From Rhodoblastus sp964425315 (GTDB lineage: Bacteria; Pseudomonadota; Alphaproteobacteria; Rhizobiales; Beijerinckiaceae), in contig CAYRNB010000078.1 in the NCBI GenBank assembly GCA_964425315.1, positions 1 through 13,869 on the forward strand: a DNA stretch of 13,869 nucleotides. Direction: 5' to 3'. Positions within the stretch are counted from its first letter, which is position 1. Each line of letters opens with the position of its first letter. The position numbers and the translations under genes are program-made. Under the pieces are notes generated by a model. That model saw only the letters and a program-made list of their open reading frames with translations. It made no database searches and was not told the origin of the DNA. Of this stretch, positions 1 through 6,810 are shown in pieces.

Positions 1-314
1 GCGGTGGGATGGATGGTCACCACGTCGCGCGTCATCACCTCATGCACTTTGCGGCCGTGGCTCAGCACGTAGGATTGTGCGATCTCGCCCGGGCCGAGCA
101 GAAATTCGATCCAGCGCGGCTTGCGCTTCACCGTGCCCAATTCCGGGCGATGGAGAAAATCGCCTTCGCTGACCACGCCGACCAGCCGCCCGTCGCTGTC
201 GGCGACCGGCAGGCCGGAGACATGGGCGGACAGCAGCAGGGCAATGGCCTCGTCAATAGTCGCGTCGGGGTCGATCGTCTTGACCTCCGCCGTCATGATG
301 TCGGACGCTTTCAT
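1..314 (-). CDS. CBS domain-containing protein, C-terminal part missing
   Basis: The frame stays open to the left window edge, so only the first 104 residues are visible. It starts MKASDIMTAEVKTIDPDATI, a typical first CBS motif, and continues through SGLPVADSDGRLVGVVSEGDFL, the strand-helix core of CBS repeat 1 (about residues 8-56). A linker (HRPELGTVKRKPRW, then a segment ending SHGRKVHEVMTRDVVTIHPT) begins the second CBS repeat. This linker resembles that of CBS proteins that often carry a C-terminal BON domain, but that part lies outside the window. CBS pairs usually bind adenosine nucleotides and act as cytosolic energy or redox sensors. The ATG is preceded by AGGGGG (complement of 323-328) at 8 nt. 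An FNR/FixK-like box lies about 70 bp upstream, which suggests oxygen-responsive expression. The specific partner is unknown. Confidence 0.85.
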   Translation of the reverse strand, partial: MKASDIMTAEVKTIDPDATIDEAIALLLSAHVSGLPVADSDGRLVGVVSEGDFLHRPELGTVKRKPRWIEFLLGPGEIAQSYVLSHGRKVHEVMTRDVVTIHPT

Positions 315-376
315 CGCCGTTTCCCCCTAAATAATGCGGCTTTGGACCCACACTAGCGCTGCTGCGCCACCAATCC

Positions 377-390
377 TTGACGCGGATCAA
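377..390. promoter_or_regulatory. FNR/FixK-like binding site
   Basis: TTGAC-GCGG-ATCAA matches the CRP/FNR-family consensus TTGAT-N4-ATCAA at 9 of 10 defined positions. Its centre (383.5) lies about 40 bp upstream of the start that would be set by a TAGTGT -10-like hexamer on the minus strand (350-355). That is the classic class II activator position for the CBS-domain gene. Relative to the predicted tetR start it would be near -56. The match is seen directly. Binding and activation are inferred. Confidence 0.5.
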
Positions 391-403
391 AGCATGAATC
401 GGC

Positions 404-432
404 TTGCGTTAACCATAAACTGACTGTATAGT
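404..432 (+). promoter_or_regulatory. Predicted sigma-70 type promoter of the tetR-efflux operon
   Basis: TTGCGT (404-409) and TATAGT (427-432) are separated by exactly 17 bp. Transcription would be expected to start about 6-8 nt after the -10 box, at about 438-440. The tetR ATG is at 441, so the mRNA would have essentially no 5' leader. No Shine-Dalgarno sequence precedes the ATG. Confidence 0.6.
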
Positions 433-436
433 CAGT
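419..436. promoter_or_regulatory. Candidate TetR-type operator
   Basis: ACTGACT-GTAT-AGTCAGT is a perfect 7-bp inverted repeat with a 4-bp spacer. It covers the predicted -10 box and ends 4 nt before the tetR start codon. TetR-family repressors commonly bind such palindromes in their own promoter, so autorepression of the whole operon is the simplest reading. The repeat is visible in the sequence. The identity of the binding protein is inferred from its position. Confidence 0.65.
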
Positions 437-440
437 CATT

Positions 441-1085
441 ATGAAGAAGGGGGAAAAACCAACGCGCAGGCAGGCGCGCACGCAAGTCGAACGCGAGGAG
501 CGGATGCGCGCCATCCGCGCCGCCGCGCTCGACGTCTTCTCGCAAAAAGGTTTTGCCGCCGCGCGCCTCGACGACGTCGCGAAGGCCGCGGGCGTCGCCA
601 AGGGCACGATTTATCTTTATTTCGCCTCCAAGGAGGACCTGCTCGAAGCCATCGTCAAATCGTCGATCACCGTGGTGATCGACGATTTCGAGGAAAGGGT
701 CGCGGCCTCGGCTTCGCCGGCGAGCGAGATGCTGCGCATGATGGGCTCGGTCATCGTCGCGGCTTTCGCGGATGAAAACCGCCGGCGCGTTCTGCATCTC
801 GTCATGTGCGAAGGCGGCCGCTTTCCGCAAATCGCCGAATTCTATCATCGCGAGATTGTTTCGCGCGGCATTCGGGTGATCCGGGCGATCGTCGCCAAGG
901 GATGCGAAAGCGGCGAATTCGCCTCCGACGCGCCGGCGCGTTTTCCGCAGCTCGTCATCGCCCCGGCGCTCGTCGCCGTCATCTGGGCCATCGTCTTTCA
1001 GCGCATCGAGCCACTCGACGCCCGCGCCATGATGGACGCCCATTTCGACCTGCTCCTGCGGGCCCTGACGCGGAGGCCGTCATGA
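441..1085 (+). CDS. TetR/AcrR family transcriptional regulator
   Basis: This 214-residue protein has the TetR DNA-binding domain near its N terminus. The helix-turn-helix is at about residues 42-61 (ARLDDVAKAAGVAKGTIYLY), followed by the FASKEDLLEA motif. The remaining roughly 140 residues form the helical ligand-binding and dimerisation region, including the pattern FxxEnRRRVLHLVMCEG common in regulators of HlyD-ABC cassettes. It is the first gene of the efflux operon, and its stop overlaps the next start (ATGA). I chose ATG 441 because it gives a normal-length protein and lies where the promoter predicts the transcript start. M22 at 504 has a GAGGAG only 3 nt upstream and is less likely. 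By position and partners it is analogous to Escherichia coli CecR (YbiH), which controls ybhGFSR. The ligand is unknown. Confidence 0.95.
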   Translation: MKKGEKPTRRQARTQVEREERMRAIRAAALDVFSQKGFAAARLDDVAKAAGVAKGTIYLYFASKEDLLEAIVKSSITVVIDDFEERVAASASPASEMLRMMGSVIVAAFADENRRRVLHLVMCEGGRFPQIAEFYHREIVSRGIRVIRAIVAKGCESGEFASDAPARFPQLVIAPALVAVIWAIVFQRIEPLDARAMMDAHFDLLLRALTRRPS

Positions 1086-2089
1086 AGAACCGGCTCCGGT
1101 TCGTCCTGCCCTTTCTCGTCCTCATCGTCCTGACCTGGGCCGCCACGAAAATCTTCGCGCCCGGCAAGCCGCGCGGGATTTTCGAGGGCTATGTCGAAGG
1201 CGATCTCGTCCAGATCGGGCCGATCGAGGGCGAAAGACTGAAACTGCTCACTGTCCAGCCCGGCGCGCAGGTCACAAAAGGCGAGCTGCTGTTCAAAATG
1301 GACACGCCGGTGCTCGACGAATTGCGAACCGAGGCCAAGGCGAAAGTCGAACAAGCGCAGGCGACGCTCGCCAACCTCAAAGCGGCCATGAACCGGCCCG
1401 AGCAGATCGCCGTGCTGAAGGCGAGCCTCGAACGCGCCAAGGCCTCGCTCGTCCTGTCACGAACCGAATATGAGCGCCAGGCCGCCCTGCTGCCCAAGGG
1501 CGCGACCACGGTTGCGGCGCGCGACCAGGCGAAATTCGCCCTCGACCGCGACAAGGCCGCTGTGGCCGAGGCGAAACGCCAGATCGAAGCGGCGCTTCTC
1601 CCCTCGCGCAGCAACGAGATCGACGCCGCACAGGCCGCGCTCCTCCAAGCCAAGTCGCAAGTGCAGCAGATCGACACGCGCATCGCGCGCCAGAGCGTTC
1701 ATGCCCCCGCCGCGGGGATCATTCAGGACGTCTATTTCTGGCCCGGAGAAATGGTCAACGCCGGACAACCCATTCTCGCCTTGCTGCCGCCGGAAAACCG
1801 CAAAGTCCGCTTCTACGTCCCCGAGACCCAGTTGGCGAAATTTTCGCTCGGGAAAGAAATCAATGTCTCCTGCGACAATTGCGGCCCAGGCTTTCGCGCG
1901 CACGTGATCTATATCTCGCAGCAGGCGGAGTTCACCCCGCCGGTGATCTTCTCGCTCGACGAGCGCGGCAAGCTGGTGTTCCGCATCGACGCGCGGCCCG
2001 ACGACAAAAATCTGAAACTGCCGCCGCTCGGCCAGCCGGTGACCGTGCGGTTCGTGGCGCCGGAGGCGGCGTCAAAGGCGGCGAAATGA
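1082..2089 (+). CDS. HlyD/YbhG-type periplasmic membrane fusion protein
   Basis: This 335-residue adaptor would link an inner-membrane ABC pump to the periplasm or outer membrane. One membrane anchor lies at about 8-26. A biotinyl-lipoyl half-motif follows (about 35-75: GYVEGDLVQIGPIEG ... VQPGAQVTKGELLF), then a long alpha-helical hairpin rich in Ala, Lys, Glu and Gln (about 78-203), the second lipoyl half (VHAPAAGIIQDVYFWPGE) and a beta-barrel region. The late motif ISQQAEFTPPVIFS is a hallmark of YbhG-like adaptors. A CDNC pair (C264, C267) precedes it and could bind metal or form a disulfide. The start is ATG 1082, overlapping the tetR stop, with GGAGG at 1072-1076. The frame is open further upstream, but that part only shadows tetR. 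Confidence 0.95.
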   Translation: MKNRLRFVLPFLVLIVLTWAATKIFAPGKPRGIFEGYVEGDLVQIGPIEGERLKLLTVQPGAQVTKGELLFKMDTPVLDELRTEAKAKVEQAQATLANLKAAMNRPEQIAVLKASLERAKASLVLSRTEYERQAALLPKGATTVAARDQAKFALDRDKAAVAEAKRQIEAALLPSRSNEIDAAQAALLQAKSQVQQIDTRIARQSVHAPAAGIIQDVYFWPGEMVNAGQPILALLPPENRKVRFYVPETQLAKFSLGKEINVSCDNCGPGFRAHVIYISQQAEFTPPVIFSLDERGKLVFRIDARPDDKNLKLPPLGQPVTVRFVAPEAASKAAK

Positions 2090-3012
2090 ACGATACGCCC
2101 GACATCGTCATCGACGCGCGCAACCTTTGTAAGAGTTTCGACGGCAAGCTCGTCGTCGACAATCTCTCCATGCAGGTGCGGCGCGGCCGCATCCACGGCT
2201 TCCTCGGCCCAAATGGCAGCGGCAAGACAACGACGATTCGCATGCTCTGCGGACTGCTGACGCCGGATAGCGGAACCGGCTTCTGCCTTGGCTACGACAT
2301 TCTCACCCAGCAGACCGAGATCAAGCGCCGCACCGGCTATATGACGCAAAGATTTTCGCTCTACGCCGATCTCACCATCCGCGAAAATCTCGAATTTATC
2401 GGCCGGGTTTTCGGACTCTCCAACCCGCAGGCGAGCGCGCTGGAAACAATCGAAACGCTGGGCCTTTCCGCGCGAAAAAATCAGCTCGCCGGGGAATTGT
2501 CAGGCGGCTGGAAGCAGAGGCTGGCGCTCGGCGCCTGCATCATGCCCAAGCCCGACCTGCTTCTGCTCGACGAGCCGACCGCCGGCGTCGATCCCAAAGC
2601 GCGTCGCGATTTCTGGGACGAGATTCACGGCCTGGCGCGCGACGGCCTCACCGTGCTGGTTTCGACCCATTATATGGACGAGGCCGAGCGCTGCCACGAG
2701 ATCGCCTATATCGCCTACGGCCATCTGCTGACGCAGGGAACGGCGGCGAAAATCATCGCCGAATCGAATCTCTCGACCTATACGGTCACCGGCGCCGACC
2801 TCGCCGATCTCGCCGAAACCTTGAAAGAAACGCCGGGCGTGGACATGGTCGCGCCCTTCGGCGCGAGCCTCCATGTAGCAAGCCGCGACTCGCAGGCGCT
2901 TGACCGCGTCGCGCGGGAATTCCGTAGCGAAGGGCGTCATTGGACGCCCGATTCGCCCAATCTCGAAGACGTGTTCATCGAACTGATGACGCGCGCGCAG
3001 GACAATTTCTGA
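2086..3012 (+). CDS. ABC transporter ATP-binding protein (YbhF/CcmA type)
   Basis: This 308-residue single-domain ATPase energises the efflux pump at the inner membrane. The motifs are in order: Walker A GPNGSGKTT (41-49), Q-loop glutamine in GYMTQRFSLY (Q88), signature LSGGW (138-142), Walker B LLLLDEP with catalytic Glu (about 158-164), D-loop AGVDP and H-loop histidine in LVSTHYMDEAE (H195). The C-terminal roughly 80 residues match the extension of multidrug-type ATPases and end with the conserved NLEDVFIELM. E. coli YbhF has two fused ATPase domains, whereas this one has a single domain. It starts at ATG 2086, overlapping the adaptor stop (ATGA) and preceded by AAAGG at 7 nt. Its own stop overlaps the permease ATG by one base, so translational coupling is likely. 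Confidence 0.97.
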   Translation: MNDTPDIVIDARNLCKSFDGKLVVDNLSMQVRRGRIHGFLGPNGSGKTTTIRMLCGLLTPDSGTGFCLGYDILTQQTEIKRRTGYMTQRFSLYADLTIRENLEFIGRVFGLSNPQASALETIETLGLSARKNQLAGELSGGWKQRLALGACIMPKPDLLLLDEPTAGVDPKARRDFWDEIHGLARDGLTVLVSTHYMDEAERCHEIAYIAYGHLLTQGTAAKIIAESNLSTYTVTGADLADLAETLKETPGVDMVAPFGASLHVASRDSQALDRVAREFRSEGRHWTPDSPNLEDVFIELMTRAQDNF

Positions 3013-4172
3013 TGACGATCGCAGCGGGCGGAAGCGCGCGTTTCTTCGCGTCGTTGAAACGGCTCTACGCCGTCTTCATCAAGGAATTGATCCAACTGCG
3101 GCGCGACCGGCTGACCTTCGCCACAATGATCCTGATCCCGGTCATGCAGCTCATCCTGTTCGGCTTCGCCATCAATTCCGATCCCAAACACCTACCGACC
3201 GCCGTGCTCGACAATGACCACAGCGCCTTTTCGCGCCTGTTCATCGCCAGCTTGCGCGAAACCGATTATTTCGACATTCGCTATGATCTTTCCGGCCCGA
3301 GCGAGATCAACCCCAAGATCCTTTCCGGCGCAGTCAATTTCGTCATCGAAATCCCGCAGAATTTCGAGCGCCGCCTGGTGCGCGGCGAAGACCCCGCCAT
3401 TCTCGTCATCGCCGACGCGGCCGACCCCACGGTCGTCAACGGCGCCCAGTTTGCGCTCAACGGCATGGCCGCGCAGGTCTTCAACCGCGAATTGACCGGG
3501 CCCTTGTCCTACCTCGCCGCCAGGCCCCCGCCCTACGAAGTGCGTCTGCAGAAACGCTACAATCCCGCCGGCGAGACGCGGCTCAATATCGTGCCCGGCC
3601 TCATCGGCACCATCCTCACCTTGACCATGCTGATCTTCACCGCCCTTTCGGTGACCCGCGAAATCGAGCGCGGCACGATGGAGAGCCTGCTCTCCATGCC
3701 GATCAATCCGGTCGAGATCATGCTGGGCAAAATCCTGCCCTATGCGGCGGTGGGCTTTTTCCAGATGGCGCTCATCGCCGGCGCGGCGCGGTTCATTTTC
3801 TTTGTGCCGGTCGTCGGCAGTCTCGGCCTTTTCGTCCTGCTCACCATGCTGTTCATCATCGCCAATCTTTCGGTCGGCTACACTTTTTCGACCGTCGCCA
3901 AGAACCAATTGCAGGCGGTGCAGATGAGCTTCTTCTTCTTCCTGCCGAGCATTCTGCTCTCCGGATTCATGTTTCCGTTTCGCGGCATGCCGGTTTGGGC
4001 GCAGGACATCGGCTCGATCCTGCCGCTCACCCATTATCTGCGCATCGTGCGCGGCGTGATGCTGAAAGGCGCGGGTTTTTCCGATATTGTGACGGACGCC
4101 GCGGCTCTGGCGGCCTTTACGCTGGCCGCCATGGGCATAGCGGTGGCGCGCTTCCGCCAGACCCTGGATTGA
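3012..4172 (+). CDS. ABC-2 type transporter permease (YbhS/YbhR type)
   Basis: This 386-residue inner-membrane protein has one N-terminal helix (about 37-54) preceded by the conserved KELIQLRRDRLTF. A large extracytoplasmic domain (about 55-190) follows, then five C-terminal helices (about 195-213, 240-262, 270-290, 305-322 and 362-380). The family signature EIERGTMESLLSMPINPVEIMLGKILPY is at about 217-244. ABC-2 exporters of this kind work as a dimer with two ATPase subunits. E. coli has two different permeases (YbhS and YbhR), but only one is present here, so a homodimer is expected. It starts at ATG 3012, inside the ATPase stop (TGATG). The substrate is not predictable beyond hydrophobic drugs or solvents. 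Confidence 0.95.
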   Translation: MTIAAGGSARFFASLKRLYAVFIKELIQLRRDRLTFATMILIPVMQLILFGFAINSDPKHLPTAVLDNDHSAFSRLFIASLRETDYFDIRYDLSGPSEINPKILSGAVNFVIEIPQNFERRLVRGEDPAILVIADAADPTVVNGAQFALNGMAAQVFNRELTGPLSYLAARPPPYEVRLQKRYNPAGETRLNIVPGLIGTILTLTMLIFTALSVTREIERGTMESLLSMPINPVEIMLGKILPYAAVGFFQMALIAGAARFIFFVPVVGSLGLFVLLTMLFIIANLSVGYTFSTVAKNQLQAVQMSFFFFLPSILLSGFMFPFRGMPVWAQDIGSILPLTHYLRIVRGVMLKGAGFSDIVTDAAALAAFTLAAMGIAVARFRQTLD

Positions 4173-4287
4173 TCGGCCCGCCGACAATTTCCCTTACGCG
4201 CCCATTCTTTGCGCAAAAGCCTGGTGGCGCCGGGCGCGCCCTCGTGGCAAAAGGGCGGCGAGCCGAACCTTCGCCGGAACCGAAGCC

Positions 4288-5037
4288 ATGTCCTGGATAC
4301 TCCTCATTCTCGCCGGCTTTGGCGCGGGCTTCATCAATGCGCTCGCCGGCGGCGGCTCCTTTCTCACCTTTCCGGCGCTCTTGACCCTGGGCCTGCCGGC
4401 GATCGACGCCAACGCCACCAGCACGATCGCGCTCTTCCCGGCGCAGATCGTCACCACTTACGCCTATCGCGACAGCCTGCGCCAAACCCTCAAGGACCCC
4501 CGCATAGACGGCCGGAAGCTGGCGATCATTTCGCTCGTCGGCGGCCTCTTCGGCGCGCTGCTGCTGCTCGCGACGCCTGAAAGATTTTTCGCCCGTTCAG
4601 TCCCGTTTCTGCTCGGCGCGGCGACCCTCATTTTCGCTTTCGGCATGGTCATGCCGAAACAAACGGAAAAGCAGATTCTCGGCCCCTTGAGCATTTTGAC
4701 CGCGCAAGCCTTCGTCGCTCTCTACGGCGGCTATTTCGGCGGCGGCATCGGCATTATGATGCTGGCGGCCCTGACCCTTTACGGGCTCAAGGACATCGTG
4801 CTGATGAACAGCCTCAAAATGCTGCTCGCCACGATGATGAACGCCACCGCCACCGCGACTTTTCTGCTCTCCGGCCGAGGGCATTGGCCGGAGGCCGTGG
4901 TTGTCTCCGCCGGCTCGATCGCCGGCGGCTATCTCGGCGCCCGGGCCGGCTCGCGCATTCCGCCGCTCTATGTCCGCTTGTTCGTCATTGTCATCGGCGC
5001 GATATTGAGCGTTCACTTCTACTATAAAACGCCTTGA
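4288..5037 (+). CDS. TauE/SafE family sulfite/anion exporter-type membrane protein
   Basis: This 249-residue, very hydrophobic protein has the two-fold repeat of the family. The first half has GFINALAGGGSFLTFP (14-29) followed by NATSTIALFPAQ (42-53). The second half has ALYGGYFGGGIGIMM (144-158) followed by MNSLKMLLATMMNATA (173-188). About seven to eight membrane segments are expected. Members export sulfite, sulfoacetate or other small organosulfur or organic anions from the cytoplasm, but substrate cannot be read from sequence. It begins 115 bp after the permease, with only a weak GGAA at 9 nt before the ATG, and is followed 14 nt later by the oxidoreductase. Those two probably form a separate unit or a read-through extension of the efflux operon. 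Confidence 0.93.
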   Translation: MSWILLILAGFGAGFINALAGGGSFLTFPALLTLGLPAIDANATSTIALFPAQIVTTYAYRDSLRQTLKDPRIDGRKLAIISLVGGLFGALLLLATPERFFARSVPFLLGAATLIFAFGMVMPKQTEKQILGPLSILTAQAFVALYGGYFGGGIGIMMLAALTLYGLKDIVLMNSLKMLLATMMNATATATFLLSGRGHWPEAVVVSAGSIAGGYLGARAGSRIPPLYVRLFVIVIGAILSVHFYYKTP

Positions 5038-5051
5038 GCAGGAGTTGTGCC

Positions 5052-6059
5052 ATGGCCGCTCTTCCGACCACAATGCGCGAAATCGCCTTCGACGGCGCCG
5101 GCGGGCCGGAGGTCATTCGATGGCGCGAGGCGCCGGTTCCCGCGCCCGGCCCCCGCCAGGTTCTCATCGAGGTCGCGGCGGCCGGCGTCAACCGGCCGGA
5201 CATCCTCCAGCGCGACGGGCTCTATCCGCCACCGCCGGGCGAAAGCGCCATCCCCGGCCTCGAAGTCGCGGGCCGGATCGCCGCGCTCGGCGAAGGCGTG
5301 ATGGATATGGCGGTCGGCGACGAGGTTTGCGCCCTGGTGGGATCGGGCGGCTATGCCGAATATTGCCTCGCCTACGAATGCCTCTGCCTGCCGAAGCCCA
5401 AGCCTTTAAGCCTCGTCGAGGCGGCCGGAATCCCCGAAACCGTCTTCACCGTCTATGACAATGTCTTCGTCCGCGGCAGGCTGGCGCCGGGCGAGAACTT
5501 TCTCGTCCATGGCGGATCGAGCGGCATTGGCTCGACCGCCATCCAGTTGGCGAAGAAATTCGGCGCCAAGGTTTTCACCACGGCGGGATCGGCGGAAAAG
5601 GTCGAATTCTGCAAGAAACTCGGCGCCGACGTCGCGATCAATTATCGCGAGCAGGATTTCGTCGCCGCGGTCAAAGAGCTGACCGGAAAGAAGGGCGCGG
5701 ACGTCATTCTCGACATGGTCGGCGGATCATATCTGCAAAGGAATCTTTCGACTCTGGCGCCGGAGGGCCGCCTGGTGCAGATCGCCTTTTTGAAGGGAAG
5801 CAAGGTCGAGAATTTCGACTTCATGATCCTGATGCTCAAACGCCTGACCATCACCGGCTCGACCCTGCGCTCCCGCCCTCCGGAGGCGAAAGCGGCGATC
5901 GCCGCCGCCTTGCGCGACAAGATCTGGCCATGGCTCGATTCCGGCGAGATCCGGCCCATCGTCCACGCGACCTTTCCGCTGGAAGAGGCGCGCGCCGCGC
6001 ACGAATTGATGGAGACCTCGGCCCATATGGGCAAGATCGTGCTGGTCACCGGAAAATGA
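5052..6059 (+). CDS. NAD(P)H-quinone oxidoreductase, PIG3-like (zinc-free MDR family)
   Basis: This 335-residue cytosolic protein belongs to the medium-chain dehydrogenase/reductase superfamily, quinone oxidoreductase branch. The GroES-like N-terminal domain includes GVNRPDILQRDGLYPPPPG (45-63), the signature of the PIG3-like subgroup. The Rossmann fold has HGGSSGIGSTAIQLAK (153-168) for NAD(P)H. Zinc-ligand cysteine patterns of alcohol dehydrogenases are absent. Expected chemistry is NAD(P)H-dependent reduction of quinones or other alpha,beta-unsaturated carbonyls. I chose ATG 5052 over an upstream in-frame TTG because AGGAG (5040-5044) sits 7 nt before it. Co-transcription with the TauE-like gene is likely (14-nt gap). 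Confidence 0.93.
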   Translation: MAALPTTMREIAFDGAGGPEVIRWREAPVPAPGPRQVLIEVAAAGVNRPDILQRDGLYPPPPGESAIPGLEVAGRIAALGEGVMDMAVGDEVCALVGSGGYAEYCLAYECLCLPKPKPLSLVEAAGIPETVFTVYDNVFVRGRLAPGENFLVHGGSSGIGSTAIQLAKKFGAKVFTTAGSAEKVEFCKKLGADVAINYREQDFVAAVKELTGKKGADVILDMVGGSYLQRNLSTLAPEGRLVQIAFLKGSKVENFDFMILMLKRLTITGSTLRSRPPEAKAAIAAALRDKIWPWLDSGEIRPIVHATFPLEEARAAHELMETSAHMGKIVLVTGK

Positions 6060-6074
6060 TCGCCAGCGCCCGGA

Positions 6075-6395
6075 TCAATTGAGTTGGCTGGCGCGGCCGC
6101 GCGCGGCAGGACTAGGAGCAACTTCCGTCTTGAGCGCGCGGGCTTCGACGCGGGCGCGCAGATCGCGCAAGACCGGCTCAACCAGGCGATGCGCGAGCGC
6201 GACGCCGGCCGCCGTCGCCTCCGGCGAAACGCCGGCGACGGTCGCGTGCAGCTTGGCGCGTATGCTGGTTTCGATCAAATCGATGTCGTCATTATGGATT
6301 CCGACGACCAATTCGGCGCCGAGCAGGCCGATCATTTTCACCAGCGACGCCACGGCGACCGCCACGGCCTCCGGGTCATCATAGGCTTTCGGCAT
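6075..6395 (-). CDS. Hypothetical small protein, 106 residues
   Basis: I do not recognise a family. The protein starts MPKAYDDPEAVAVAVASLVK and is mostly predicted helical. It has a short hydrophobic patch (MIGLLGAELVVGI, about 21-33) that is too short and mixed to call a membrane segment, and a basic, arginine-rich C terminus. It looks cytosolic. Three points support a real gene: GGAGG (complement of 6403-6407) 7 nt before the ATG, a near-consensus promoter just upstream, and third-position G/C bias on this strand. It converges on the quinone oxidoreductase gene with a 15-bp gap and no hairpin between them. Function is unknown. Confidence 0.72.
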   Translation of the reverse strand: MPKAYDDPEAVAVAVASLVKMIGLLGAELVVGIHNDDIDLIETSIRAKLHATVAGVSPEATAAGVALAHRLVEPVLRDLRARVEARALKTEVAPSPAARGRASQLN

Positions 6396-6433
6396 ATCCA
6401 GGCCTCCACGCCCGTCGCCAGCGACGTCAGTCT

Positions 6434-6462
6434 ATTATTTTTGTCAACTTCAATTCTGTCAA
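6434..6462 (-). promoter_or_regulatory. Predicted sigma-70 promoter of the small hypothetical gene
   Basis: On the minus strand a perfect TTGACA (complement of 6457-6462) is followed after exactly 17 bp by AATAAT (complement of 6434-6439). The start point would be near 6427, giving a leader of about 30 nt that contains the GGAGG ribosome site. A second TTGACA copy lies inside the spacer (complement of 6442-6447). The surrounding sequence is clearly AT-richer than the genes on either side. Confidence 0.65.
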
Positions 6463-6495
6463 TCGTGCCGTCTAATTTTCGTAAATTTGACGGGA

Positions 6496-6706
6496 TTAAA
6501 GAGGGTTAGCGGTGGCGTATGGCAAGTCTTCGCAGCCGCGCCGGCAGAATTTCGGCGGAAGGTTTTCATTGGCCACTTGAACGATCCAGCCGCGCCGTGC
6601 GGAAGGCAGGTCGATCTGCTTGTGGCGCGCCAGATTTTCCAGCGCCTTTTCGACATGACGCAAATCAGGTGGCGCGGCGCCTTCCGACCGATTCGCTCAT
6701 GCTCAT
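6496..6706 (-). pseudogene. Possible small gene broken by a one-base frameshift
   Basis: A minus-strand reading frame from 6706 begins MSMSESVG and stops within 14 codons. The frame one base later continues with protein-like, G/C3-rich codons: RHVEKALENLARHKQIDLPS, then ARRGWIVQVANENLPPKF, CRRGCEDLPYATANPL and TAA at 6496. Removing one G near 6686-6692 would join them into a 69-residue protein starting MSMSESVEGAAPPDL. Alternatively translation could begin at TTG 6663 (55 residues), but no ribosome site is evident there. I do not recognise the family. It could be a real frameshift, a sequencing error or chance. It occupies the otherwise gene-free stretch 6396-6853. Confidence 0.35.
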
Positions 6707-6792
6707 GTCGCCCGTCGCCGCGCGCAACGGGCCCCGGACGGAAATGACCTGGATCAGGCGCCAGCCCGGCACAAGCCTGGCCGGTTATTTCT

Positions 6793-6810
6793 GCGCCAAA
6801 TATTCGGCGC
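6793..6810. repeat. Near-perfect inverted repeat upstream of the chemoreceptor gene
   Basis: GCGCC-AAATATTC-GGCGC has 5-bp arms around an AT-rich centre that is itself nearly symmetrical, with one mismatched pair across the 18 bp. It lies about 45 bp before the chemoreceptor ATG. It could be an operator or a weak hairpin. Nothing else of note is visible between 6710 and 6853. No flagellar-type (sigma-28) promoter was found by eye. Confidence 0.3.

Noticed and set aside
4173..4184. TCGGC-CC-GCCGA inverted repeat right after the permease stop, as a terminator
   Set aside because: The stem is short with a two-base loop, and only CAATTT follows, so terminator strength would be negligible.
3192..4187. 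331-codon open frame antisense to the ABC permease
   Set aside because: Shadow frame. Its composition (Gly, His, Glu, Asp, Arg runs) mirrors membrane-protein codons on the other strand.
4208..4217. TTTGCGCAAA palindrome between the permease and the TauE-like gene
   Set aside because: A 10-bp palindrome of this kind occurs by chance often enough, and no promoter elements are positioned around it.
5034..5051. Upstream TTG start for the quinone oxidoreductase
   Set aside because: It would overlap the TauE-like stop and lacks a ribosome site, while ATG 5052 has AGGAG at 7 nt.
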